Shown here piece after piece: positions 1 through 6,816 of a stretch of DNA of 14,976 nucleotides (position 1 is its first letter; every line of letters starts with the position of its first letter). A model generated the notes under the pieces. The model worked only from the letters and a program-made list of their open reading frames with translations. It was not told where the DNA came from and did not search any database. The stretch spans positions 930 through 15,905 of the forward strand of contig DCPV01000185.1 of the NCBI GenBank assembly GCA_002323775.1. Direction: 5' to 3'. Source of the stretch: Firmicutes bacterium UBA1535. GTDB lineage: Bacteria > Bacillota > Clostridia > Tissierellales > Sedimentibacteraceae. The position numbers and the translations under genes are program-made.

Positions 1-892
1 CAATGAATCCAGTCCAGTCGGGTAGAATGTAATCAATCAGATCATCAGTTTGAACTATAATTGTATATCGTTTTGCAGCTTTGAATCTGCCATCGAGGAA
101 TTGATAGTCACCAATATTCCAAGATGGTTTGCCAACTAATCTTCCTGAAACCCAGAAAGCAATACCGTGCTGTTGAGATTTCAATGCTGTTTTGGTGGAG
201 TCAATAATTGTCATGTGCAAGTTAATATTGTTAATTTGCACATCTTTTGTGGAATATATATTCTTTTGCTCAAGCAAATCAATTGCTCTCCCATTTATTT
301 GTACGATAAACTTTGGATCATATAAAAATCTTGCCGAAATAATTTCTGTCATAGTTTCTGAATCTGGATGATTTTTATTGACGTATGTACTTATCTTCGT
401 ACCATGCCCTCCTTTTTTATCAGTCTTATGAAACACAATCCTAAATGGTTCATTACAAGAAGATACCGAGATGTCATATATGTTTAATATCCCTCCTTTC
501 CATGTTTCCACACGATACATGGTGTTAAAGCAAAGCATCCCATGTCTGCCTATACCATTTCTTCCATAGGCTACACGTTTATAGGCGTTTTCTGAATCTG
601 GAAAAGTAACCTCTTTCCCCTGCCTTTTTTGCCGATTATAGTTTAGTGTCATCCATCGCTGGCGAAATTCTTCATCCGTCATTCCTGTTCCATCGTCTTC
701 AACTACAAGTTCCCTGTCCTCACCTTTATCCGGAATTGTAATGTTAACATGAAATGCTCCCGCATCCCAAGCATTAGCCACAAGTTCTGTCAAAGCAATA
801 TCTGGAGTTGAAGTTACCGAACGATTACTTCGGTAAATATAGTCTTCCTCAAATTGAACACTACTAGTTACAATTGCTAATTGTGTTGGCAT
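1..892 (-). CDS. GHKL (HSP90/MORC-like) ATPase, 3' end missing
   Basis: Open frame from ATG at 892 to the left edge (297 codons, no stop), so only the N-terminal part is present. Residues 33-45 form the GHKL N-box (E36, N40, D43 in ELVANAWDAGA), 66-71 the G1 motif DDGTGM, and 110-118 the glycine-rich lid GRNGIGRHG. This is the ATP-binding fold of HSP90, MutL, gyrase B and MORC proteins; absence of a histidine-kinase H-box or membrane segment in the visible part favours the MutL/MORC/HSP90-like side. A strong AAGGAGGT lies about 7 nt before the ATG and overlaps the TAA of the upstream kwaB-like gene, only 12 nt away, so it is almost certainly co-transcribed and perhaps translationally coupled. 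Such ATPases are frequent in bacterial defence islands; the C-terminal effector part, which would reveal the role, lies outside the window. Family assignment is firm, function is inferred. Confidence 0.88.
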   Translation of the reverse strand, partial: MPTQLAIVTSSVQFEEDYIYRSNRSVTSTPDIALTELVANAWDAGAFHVNITIPDKGEDRELVVEDDGTGMTDEEFRQRWMTLNYNRQKRQGKEVTFPDSENAYKRVAYGRNGIGRHGMLCFNTMYRVETWKGGILNIYDISVSSCNEPFRIVFHKTDKKGGHGTKISTYVNKNHPDSETMTEIISARFLYDPKFIVQINGRAIDLLEQKNIYSTKDVQINNINLHMTIIDSTKTALKSQQHGIAFWVSGRLVGKPSWNIGDYQFLDGRFKAAKRYTIIVQTDDLIDYILPDWTGFI

Positions 893-904
893 AGTAATAC
901 CTCC

Positions 905-1852
905 TTATGCAATAGCTAATGGCTCAAGTATATGCTTGCTGGGGCTTTCATATTCTTGATTTGTTAGTTCCGATCGAACGATATTATCATTAAGCATTTT
1001 TAGTAATTCATTAACATCTTTTAATGAATTTATAATTATTCTGTTTTCTTCAAATCGGAATTTATCTTTGTATCGTGGATGTACCTTGATCCTATCGAAA
1101 AGAACCATCTTGGAAAGTTTCAGCACTGGCGAACTCTTAGCTTTTAATAGCTTTTTAGCGTTTGTCAGCTTTTCTTTGCTTTCGAAAGTTAAAATTTTTT
1201 CAATATTTGATACAATATCCAAGCCGCTTATTATCTCAATTGTTTTGGCTGCTTCATTACGCACATACTGTTCAAATCCAAAGTATTGTTGCAAAAGGCT
1301 AATGTTTGAAGTTATTATTTTTCCTCCTACAATCACAATATCTACCTTGGAATCAATCTTTAGAACATCATGGCTTAATGGAACATATGTATTATTGCGA
1401 CTAATCATTGCATATAGGGATTTACTTCGCTTAACCATTCTTGAATGATAAACATGTTGATATAACCAGATCGCACTTTCATTGGTATTGACCCGAAAAG
1501 CAAATCCCACTAAAGCATCCTGATCAGATTCACTGTACTGCCTGACAATTCCGGCATAGGTATTAAGAAAGTCAAAAGGATTATAGTTGGCAGTAGGTTC
1601 TATTTCATACAAGACTTTACGATTATCTGCAACATTTTCGATGCTATCAATTTCCACGTCATCTTCGAGAAACTTATGAGTTACCGCACTATCTAAAACT
1701 TCATTAATATTATCACGAAGTTGATCATTAATAATAAATTTTTTTAGTGAAATTCCATTTTCTTCTTTTACACATGAAAATACGGAAATTCCGTGTGCTA
1801 CTCCAGAAAACATTGCTTCACGAATATTATGTTTCATTTCATCAATTGTCAT
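905..1852 (-). CDS. kwaB: KwaB-like anti-phage protein (DUF4868)
   Basis: A 315-aa soluble protein that I recognise as DUF4868, the family of Kiwa subunit KwaB; the length is typical. Supporting features are the central block around residues 128-215 (aromatic-rich strand IWLYQHVYHSR, then IDSKVDIVIVGGKIITSN and a region containing YFGFEQYVRNEAA) and the C-terminal stretch ending in SELTNQEYESPSKHIL, which resembles the conserved end of the family. Kiwa is a two-gene system in which membrane protein KwaA senses infection-associated membrane change and KwaB acts as cytoplasmic effector binding DNA and blocking phage late replication; that is family knowledge, not seen here. Start ATG 1852 has GAGGAGG 8 nt upstream and overlaps the kwaA-like stop by 11 nt, the arrangement expected for kwaAB. 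No catalytic motif is evident. The alternative is another DUF4868-containing protein, but the membrane-protein neighbour argues for Kiwa. Confidence 0.8.
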   Translation of the reverse strand: MTIDEMKHNIREAMFSGVAHGISVFSCVKEENGISLKKFIINDQLRDNINEVLDSAVTHKFLEDDVEIDSIENVADNRKVLYEIEPTANYNPFDFLNTYAGIVRQYSESDQDALVGFAFRVNTNESAIWLYQHVYHSRMVKRSKSLYAMISRNNTYVPLSHDVLKIDSKVDIVIVGGKIITSNISLLQQYFGFEQYVRNEAAKTIEIISGLDIVSNIEKILTFESKEKLTNAKKLLKAKSSPVLKLSKMVLFDRIKVHPRYKDKFRFEENRIIINSLKDVNELLKMLNDNIVRSELTNQEYESPSKHILEPLAIA

Positions 1853-2429
1853 TTTTCATCCTCCTCACATATAAGACCTTGTCTGTTATTTTTTTATATT
1901 CAATACTTGATGACTCTTCTATAATTCCTTGAGATAGTCCAATACACTCTTGATTTCTAAATTCTGAGTTGTTTAAAAATTTAAAAGTATATACTCGGTA
2001 GCCTAATAATGTGAGTATTGGATTTGCGTAAAAAAGGCTTGTGCGGTAAAGCAGTAAACAAATTAGTATTACTATCGCTACAAATGTCAATGCCCCCTGA
2101 ATACTTCCAACATCATCCACTAACAAAGGAATAATAAGTGTAAGAAAAAAATTTAAACTCGCATCTTCCTTATCTTCTACCAATTTAACCTCATATCCAC
2201 TTTTCTTATCAGCCCACTTAAAGGCACAAAAACTAATATAAAAAACGATGGCTAAAAATGTCCAAATTAGACAACTTATTAATACCAATAACAAAATAAT
2301 ATTTTCTAAAATAAAGTCACTCATCCTTAATGCAATCCCAGCTTCATTAGTTGTGACAAACAAAAAATTACGGATTATTGTCAACAAAGCTAACGGGCTG
2401 AGTGATAGTATCATTAATTTTATTTTCAT
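1842..2429 (-). CDS. kwaA: KwaA-like four-helix membrane protein of Kiwa defence
   Basis: A 195-aa membrane protein with four hydrophobic spans at about residues 5-25, 39-69, 92-104 and 110-128, followed by a cytoplasmic tail containing NPILTLLGYRVYTFKF. KwaA proteins are about 200 aa with four transmembrane helices and sit directly before kwaB, as here. I chose ATG 2429 because GAGGTGAT lies 6 nt upstream; the frame is open back to 2483, but that extension (about 18 polar residues before the first helix) has no good ribosome binding site. Its stop overlaps the next gene by 11 nt, so the two are translationally coupled. In the family this protein senses membrane perturbation during phage adsorption and controls KwaB. 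The identification rests on topology, size and the neighbour rather than on a motif, so it is less certain than for kwaB. Confidence 0.72.
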   Translation of the reverse strand: MKIKLMILSLSPLALLTIIRNFLFVTTNEAGIALRMSDFILENIILLLVLISCLIWTFLAIVFYISFCAFKWADKKSGYEVKLVEDKEDASLNFFLTLIIPLLVDDVGSIQGALTFVAIVILICLLLYRTSLFYANPILTLLGYRVYTFKFLNNSEFRNQECIGLSQGIIEESSSIEYKKITDKVLYVRRMKNDN

Positions 2430-2527
2430 AAAAATCACCTCACAAACATCTGTTAGAGCAATACCTTCTATGGTTATCATCAAATTAAGGTTTATTTTTT
2501 CAACTTAGATTTATTTTTCCTTTATCT

Positions 2528-2590
2528 ATGCCCAACTACTTCATTCCCCTGACCTTTACCACTGAAAGCAGTGTAGGCAAATCTTGTTAA
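2528..2590 (+). other. GC-richer patch with hairpin and 20-codon frame
   Basis: About 50% GC in the core, against roughly 25% around it. It holds a perfect 5-bp hairpin (CACTG, loop AAAG, CAGTG) at 2560-2573. One plus-strand frame from ATG 2528 is open for 20 codons to TAA 2588 and would encode a peptide ending in ESSVGKSC; it lacks a clear ribosome binding site. The minus strand is also open in more than one frame. It could be a relic of a larger gene from a different source, a recombination scar at the edge of the Kiwa module, or a structured part of the kwaA leader. I cannot decide between these. Confidence 0.4.
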
Positions 2591-3142
2591 TACTTATTTT
2601 TTCAAATTACTTTTCTATAAAAATTATACCATCTGATTTATTGAAGCTAAATAGTATTATCATAGAAAATACTCCTATATTATGTTGACCTATCTTCAGT
2701 TGCTATGTAACAATTTCAGAGTTCATAGGTATGCTCCTTATTTGTTTTTCTAATATTATACACTTTTTTACATTATTTTACCATGAATATAACAAAAAAG
2801 ATAGAAAAATATTAAGTTTAAGTGTAGAATAAGTTTAGAATAAAATAAACAAAATTTTTAGATAAATAAAATCTTTATTTATTAACTTCTTATTTGCAGT
2901 ATTCTTATCAACTCAACCACAAATTTTAGGAACTTTAGGTATTTCCACATAAGGTAGAAACATATTATTATACTAATCCTAAAATCACACAAGTCTTATT
3001 ATTATAATTTTTTCCGAACTTTACATTTTTTCTATTGGCATTAGTTTAACTATTTCAACATAGCAGGAAATCAAAAACATAACATATGCTTCTTATAAAT
3101 GACAAATACTATTTTTTCACTTACATATTATAACTCTGAATA

Positions 3143-3158
3143 AATCCTTATAAGGATT
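3143..3158. promoter_or_regulatory. Perfect 16-bp palindrome in amidoligase leader
   Basis: AATCCTTATAAGGATT is its own reverse complement. It lies 54 nt before the first start codon of the amidoligase operon and immediately before two small hairpins, so it could be a dimeric repressor operator or part of a folded mRNA leader. Its right half TATAAGGATT recurs at 8101-8110 upstream of the lipoprotein gene. Confidence 0.5.
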
Positions 3159-3191
3159 GCCTCTAGTGTACAGAGAGCAACCTGCAAGGTT
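3157..3191 (+). promoter_or_regulatory. Two tandem hairpins in the 5' leader
   Basis: The first (3157-3180) pairs TTGCCTCT with AGAGAGCAA around loop AGTGTAC, with one bulged A. The second (3179-3191) pairs AACCT with AGGTT around GCA. Both lie just before the CGGAGG ribosome binding site at about 3201, so folding of the leader could affect translation of the downstream frame. No known riboswitch class was recognised. Confidence 0.4.
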
Positions 3192-3211
3192 AATAAAATT
3201 CGGAGGTATAT

Positions 3212-4609
3212 ATGGTGGAAAATCAACTATTTATAACAACTAGCATACTCAAACGTGTGCCAACACCAATTCAAAATCTTATGTGGTACATTGCAAAACT
3301 CGTGAAGCCTAATGCGAAGCTTCACGAGTTTTCTCTTGTTATCATAAATGATGATGAATCAAATCAACTTTTAACACACAAAATTAGGGATTTAAACTAT
3401 GTGAAAAAATATAGATTTAAATTCCTTAACCCTATTAATGAAACAGTTTGCATTGTCAATAACTTTGCTTCTACTATGTATCTTGCAGAAGAATATTACA
3501 ATAATTTGGAGGACAATTATATGGATAAAGAAATAAGCTGCTCAGAATGCGGAAATAAAATTGATAGCTCTGATACCTATGATCTTGAAGGAAAAATAGC
3601 ATGCGAAGATTGCTACGAAGAATTAGCTATTGTTTGCCCCATCTGCGGCAGAACACTTTCAATAGAACACGCAATATACCATAATAGTGAATATTACTGT
3701 TCCAATTGCTTTGACACACACTTTAGATATTGTACAGAGTGTGATGCAATAATAAGTTCATCAGATGTTTACTATTATGAAGATGAACCTTATTGCGAAA
3801 ATTGTTACAATAAAAGCAATGAATACATAAAGTGCTATGACTATAAGCCCGAGCCTATATTCTTTGGTAAAGGTAAAAAGTATATGGGAGTTGAACTTGA
3901 AATTGATGATGGTGGTGAAGACAACGAAAATGCCAGATATATTATAGAAGTAGCAAATAGAACGAATAACCATATCTATATTAAACATGATGGCTCTATT
4001 GATGATGGTATGGAAATAGTATCTCATCCTATGTCTTTAGATTATCATATGAACTTTATGCCTTGGAAAGATATATTAAGTAAGGCTAAAAATCTTGGAT
4101 ATTTAAGCCATGATACGGAAACATCCGGACTTCATGTTCATGTCAATAAAACCTTCTTTGGATATGATACAGAGGAACAGGATGAAAGGATTTCAAGAGT
4201 CTTATTCTTTTTCGAAAACAACTGGAATAAAATAGTGCGTTTCAGCAGAAGAACAGAAGATAACATTAAACGCTGGGCTTACAAGTACAACATAAAAGGC
4301 AACCCTAAAGACATCCTAGATAAAGCCAAGAAAAGCTACTCAAGGTACGTATGCGTTAATATAAGCAACTACTATACAATTGAATTCAGAGTTTTCAGAG
4401 GAACTCTTAAATACAACACTCTTATAGCCACATTACAATTCGTTAATGAAATATGTAATGTGGCTGTTTCTATGTCAGATGATGAAATTCACGAGCTGAC
4501 ATGGGATAAGTTTGTTAATAGGCTTGATAAAAATGAAGTTCCGGAGTTAATAACATATCTGAAGGAAAGAAAATTATATTTTGAGAAAGAAGGTGTGAAA
4601 AATGTGTAG
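3212..4609 (+). CDS. Zinc-ribbon amidoligase with N-terminal DUF960-like segment
   Basis: 465 aa in three parts. Residues 1-103 resemble DUF960 (ATSMYLAEEYY-type ending, here STMYLAEEYY). Residues 108-198 carry six CxxC pairs (C110/113, 131/134, 142/145, 163/166, 174/177, 195/198), like tandem LIM-type zinc ribbons. Residues 224-400 form the amidoligase domain of the glutamine-synthetase/GCS fold: GVELEID (E228, E230), HDGSI and MEIVSHP (E268), SGLHVHVN (H308, H310) and EFRVFRGT (E391, R393, R396). The family is predicted to form amide or isopeptide bonds with ATP; substrate unknown. The partner glutamine amidotransferase overlaps it by 8 nt (ATGTGTAG). ATG 3212 has CGGAGG upstream, but ATG 3521 (residue 104) also has TGGAGGA 8 nt upstream, so a 362-aa form starting exactly at the zinc ribbons is plausible. 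A terminator-like hairpin lies inside the first segment. Confidence 0.85.
   Translation: MVENQLFITTSILKRVPTPIQNLMWYIAKLVKPNAKLHEFSLVIINDDESNQLLTHKIRDLNYVKKYRFKFLNPINETVCIVNNFASTMYLAEEYYNNLEDNYMDKEISCSECGNKIDSSDTYDLEGKIACEDCYEELAIVCPICGRTLSIEHAIYHNSEYYCSNCFDTHFRYCTECDAIISSSDVYYYEDEPYCENCYNKSNEYIKCYDYKPEPIFFGKGKKYMGVELEIDDGGEDNENARYIIEVANRTNNHIYIKHDGSIDDGMEIVSHPMSLDYHMNFMPWKDILSKAKNLGYLSHDTETSGLHVHVNKTFFGYDTEEQDERISRVLFFFENNWNKIVRFSRRTEDNIKRWAYKYNIKGNPKDILDKAKKSYSRYVCVNISNYYTIEFRVFRGTLKYNTLIATLQFVNEICNVAVSMSDDEIHELTWDKFVNRLDKNEVPELITYLKERKLYFEKEGVKNV
3295..3332 (+). terminator. Terminator-like hairpin inside the amidoligase reading frame
   Basis: A perfect 14-bp inverted repeat (3295-3308 with 3319-3332, arms AAAACTCGTGAAGC and GCTTCACGAGTTTT) with a 10-nt loop, followed by CTCTTGTT. 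Stem strength and the T-rich 3' side match an intrinsic terminator or attenuator, yet it lies 83 nt inside the open frame. With the internal ribosome binding site at 3507-3513 it could regulate read-through into the amidoligase part. Confidence 0.5.
3507..3523 (+). promoter_or_regulatory. Internal ribosome binding site and alternative start of amidoligase
   Basis: TGGAGGA at 3507-3513 sits 7 nt before ATG 3521, in frame with the long reading frame and exactly at the junction between the DUF960-like segment and the zinc ribbons. It is as good as the site before ATG 3212. This suggests either two products from one frame or a recent fusion of two formerly separate genes. Confidence 0.6.
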
Positions 4610-5594
4610 TCTATTTGGAATACTAAATTATGCAAACAATCTAAACAAAGATCAAATAAATACCATTATAAAGGTATTAGCAAGTGAATGTGAGGAAAGA
4701 GGTGTTGATGCTACAGGTATTGCCTATAACAATGAAAATAGGCTTACTGTATATAAAAGACCTCTTCCCTCCTACAAAATCAAATTCAACGTGCCAAATG
4801 GAGTAAATACAGTTATGGGACATACAAGATTGACAACTCAAGGCTTACAAAAATATAACTTTAACAATCATCCATTTGTAGGACATTGTGGCAATACCAG
4901 TTATGCCCTTGCACATAACGGAATCATCTATAATGATGAAATATTAAGAGATAAGCATAATCTAAAAGATACTCAAATTCAAACAGATACATATATTGCA
5001 GTGCAATTAATAAATGAAAACAAATCTCTTGATTTTAAATCTATAGCAAAATCAGTTGAAGAGCTTGAGGGATATTTTACATTTACTATACTTGATGATG
5101 AAAATAATTTATATATAGTTAAAGGAGAAAGTCCCTTAGCTATATATCATTTCAAGAAGTATGGCTTTTATATCTACGCATCTACAAAAGAAATTCTTAA
5201 TAAAGCTCTTAATAGACTTGGCTTAAACAAATTTAAATATAGTGAAATAAAACTATTTGAGGGAGATATATTAAAAATAAGTAATAAAGGTAAGCTGTCA
5301 GAGTACGAATACACACCTAATGATTTCCTAAATCTTCTTGGCTATGGTTATGGTAGTTATAGTTATGATAGGTCTGGAATTAAATCTCAAAAATCAAATG
5401 CTGATGATATGGAATGCAGCTATTATAAAATAATAGTTGAATACGCAAGAGGATTAGGTTTTGAAAAGAAAGAAATTGACCAATTAATAGATGCTGGATT
5501 TGAAATTGAGTTTATTGAGGAGCTTTTAAATGATCCAGATGAACTATCTATGTATATTAGCTATATTTCTTCTAAAGGTGATGTTTATGCATAG
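4602..5594 (+). CDS. Class II glutamine amidotransferase (Ntn-type glutaminase)
   Basis: 330 aa beginning MCSLFGI, so Cys2 would be the N-terminal nucleophile after methionine removal, as in PurF, GlmS and asparagine synthetase. Other class II motifs are VDATGI (35-40), GHTRLTTQG (73-81, substrate-binding R76), AHNGIIYN (104-111, oxyanion N106) and TDT (128-130). The C-terminal part after about 250 is a small helical extension with no synthetase or isomerase domain. This is therefore a stand-alone glutaminase that would release ammonia from glutamine, presumably for the amidoligase whose gene overlaps it. It overlaps the upstream gene by 8 nt (ATGTGTAG) and the downstream gene by 8 nt (ATGCATAG), so all three should be made together. 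Pairing of GATase II proteins with amidoligases has been proposed from comparative genomics of such families; the actual product is unknown. The fold is certain, the partner is inferred. Confidence 0.88.
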   Translation: MCSLFGILNYANNLNKDQINTIIKVLASECEERGVDATGIAYNNENRLTVYKRPLPSYKIKFNVPNGVNTVMGHTRLTTQGLQKYNFNNHPFVGHCGNTSYALAHNGIIYNDEILRDKHNLKDTQIQTDTYIAVQLINENKSLDFKSIAKSVEELEGYFTFTILDDENNLYIVKGESPLAIYHFKKYGFYIYASTKEILNKALNRLGLNKFKYSEIKLFEGDILKISNKGKLSEYEYTPNDFLNLLGYGYGSYSYDRSGIKSQKSNADDMECSYYKIIVEYARGLGFEKKEIDQLIDAGFEIEFIEELLNDPDELSMYISYISSKGDVYA

Positions 5595-6072
5595 TAGAAT
5601 ATTTGTATATAATAAAGGAAATAAAGTAGCTAAGTCTAAGGTGTTTGAACACAGTTTCATTGAGCATTGGTTTATAGACAATATAGCTGATTATGTAATC
5701 AACAGCAATTTACATGAAGATATTAAATGGTTGAAAGCTACGTTTCATGACTTGCCTATATTAGTGGACGATAAAAATAATTTTATCATAGCAAATAATA
5801 ATGAGTTTAAAAATAAGTATTTTAATAGCAAATACTATAACTTTAGCAATTTACTATCAGAAATGAAAAATAGCATAACACTAGATAAGTTCTCTTACAG
5901 AGATATAACAACTCTTAATAAATTGTGGCAATTAAACAATTTATATAATGATACGTATAGTTTTTATTTCTGTGATGAAGATATGCAAATGCTTACTATG
6001 GATGAATTTATCAGAGAAATGGAGCTGAATTGCAAATATTTTATCAGCAAAACTTTTGATTATCATTTTTAA
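5587..6072 (+). CDS. Hypothetical protein, third gene of amidoligase operon
   Basis: 161 aa, not recognised. I start it at ATG 5587, which has AAAGGTG 6 nt upstream and gives an ATGCATAG overlap with the amidotransferase stop, mirroring the ATGTGTAG overlap of the preceding pair. The frame is open further upstream to 5530, but inside the neighbouring gene and without a ribosome binding site. The protein is rich in Asn, Lys, Phe and Tyr, has no signal peptide, membrane span or cysteine cluster, and looks like a mixed alpha/beta cytoplasmic protein with an acidic C-terminal part (CDEDMQMLTMDEFIREMEL). The conserved coupling suggests it is a partner, substrate carrier or regulator of the amidoligase pathway. 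That is inference from position only. Confidence 0.75.
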   Translation: MHSRIFVYNKGNKVAKSKVFEHSFIEHWFIDNIADYVINSNLHEDIKWLKATFHDLPILVDDKNNFIIANNNEFKNKYFNSKYYNFSNLLSEMKNSITLDKFSYRDITTLNKLWQLNNLYNDTYSFYFCDEDMQMLTMDEFIREMELNCKYFISKTFDYHF

Positions 6073-6125
6073 TGCTATAAAATAAGTATCATTAGACTAT
6101 ACCCAAATGAAACACTAAAATCAAA

Positions 6126-6187
6126 TCCCAATAGAGTTGAATTTCAATTTTTGGAATGTTCCAAATGAAATTTATACTCTATTGGGA
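6126..6187 (+). terminator. 62-nt nested hairpin: operon terminator or recombinase site
   Basis: Outer arms TCCCAATAGAGT (6126-6137) and ACTCTATTGGGA (6176-6187) are perfect 12-bp complements; an imperfect inner arm (GAATTTCA with TGAAATTT) continues the stem, and the tip is TTGGAA-TG-TTCCAA (6151-6164). It is followed by CTTTTATATTT. It fits a terminator for the amidoligase operon, though the U-tract is broken. Its place 39 nt before a serine recombinase gene also allows a recombination (res-like) or autoregulatory site. Confidence 0.6.
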
Positions 6188-6226
6188 CTTTTATATTTAC
6201 ATGAAAAGAGGAGGAAGTTCACATCA

Positions 6227-6775
6227 ATGAAAATTGGATATATTCGTGTAAGCACATTAGAACAAAACACCATTAGACAAGAATTAATCATGGAAAATCT
6301 AGATGTTACAGAATTATTTATAGATAAAATAAGTGGTAAAAGTACAGATAGACCTGAACTTAAAAAGATGCTCAATTTTGTTAGAAAAGGTGACACAGTA
6401 ATTGTTGAGAGTATTAGTAGATTTGCAAGAAATACTAAAGACTTACTAGAACTCATAGAAACCCTTAATCATAAAGAGGTTGCATTTGTATCTGAAAAAG
6501 AAAAAATAGATACCACTACGCCCACAGGAAGATTTATGCTTACTATATTTGGTGCTGTAGCAGAGCTTGAAAGAGAATATATTTTGCAACGTCAACGTGA
6601 GGGAATAGAAGCTGCTAAGCAAAATGGCAAGTACAAAGGTAGAAAGAAAATTGAAATGAATGAATTGAATTCTGTACTCGATAAAGTAAGAAATAGCCAA
6701 ATAACAGCTACAAAAGCTATGAAAATACTAAATATAAGTAAAAGTACTTTTTACAGAAGATTAAATGAAAAATAG
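6227..6775 (+). CDS. Small serine recombinase (resolvase/invertase family)
   Basis: 182 aa, the usual size of the resolvase/DNA-invertase group. GYIRVST (4-10) holds catalytic Ser9 and Arg7; ESISRFARNTKDL (61-73) holds the conserved SRxxR arginines R65 and R68; GRFMLTIFGAVAELERE (101-117) is the E-helix region; and 157-181 is a HTH_7 DNA-binding domain (ITATKAMKILNISKSTFYRRL). ATG 6227 has AGAGGAGGAAG upstream and begins the canonical MKIGYIRVS, so the open frame further upstream, which runs through the hairpin, is not coding. These enzymes resolve plasmid or transposon dimers or invert a segment between two short sites. No large-recombinase C-terminus is present, so it is not an integrase. 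All expected catalytic residues are present. The partner site is not certain; the nearby nested hairpin is a candidate. Confidence 0.93.
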   Translation: MKIGYIRVSTLEQNTIRQELIMENLDVTELFIDKISGKSTDRPELKKMLNFVRKGDTVIVESISRFARNTKDLLELIETLNHKEVAFVSEKEKIDTTTPTGRFMLTIFGAVAELEREYILQRQREGIEAAKQNGKYKGRKKIEMNELNSVLDKVRNSQITATKAMKILNISKSTFYRRLNEK

Positions 6776-6816
6776 AGAGATTCAAATCTAAACTTTCAGA
6801 AAGGAATATAAGTAAT

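Larger units (their letters stand above)
2430..3211. other. 780-nt intergenic region between Kiwa and amidoligase operons
   Basis: No convincing gene on either strand. On the minus strand, leading into kwaA, there is an extended -10 motif (TG-N-TATAAT, plus-strand bases 2623-2631) without a good -35 box, and two tiny minus-strand frames with passable ribosome binding sites: 7 codons at 2726-2703 and 18 codons at 2663-2607. A GC-richer patch lies at about 2528-2590. From about 2750 to 3140 the sequence is plain AT-rich spacer. A weak plus-strand promoter candidate (ATGACA at 3099, 17-nt spacer, TACATA at 3122) precedes the palindromic leader of the amidoligase operon. Confidence 0.6.

Noticed and set aside
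1068..1448. Open frames opposite the kwaB-like gene and opposite other genes (for example 3761-4027, 6172-6700, 9066-9987)
   Set aside because: They lie inside well-supported genes on the other strand, lack ribosome binding sites and look like hydrophobic antisense translations.
2430..2483. Upstream in-frame extension of the kwaA-like gene
   Set aside because: No ribosome binding site before ATG 2483, while GAGGTGAT stands right before ATG 2429 and the first hydrophobic helix begins there.
6137..6226. 30-residue upstream extension of the serine recombinase
   Set aside because: It runs through the nested hairpin and has no ribosome binding site; the family starts with MKIGYIRVS at 6227.
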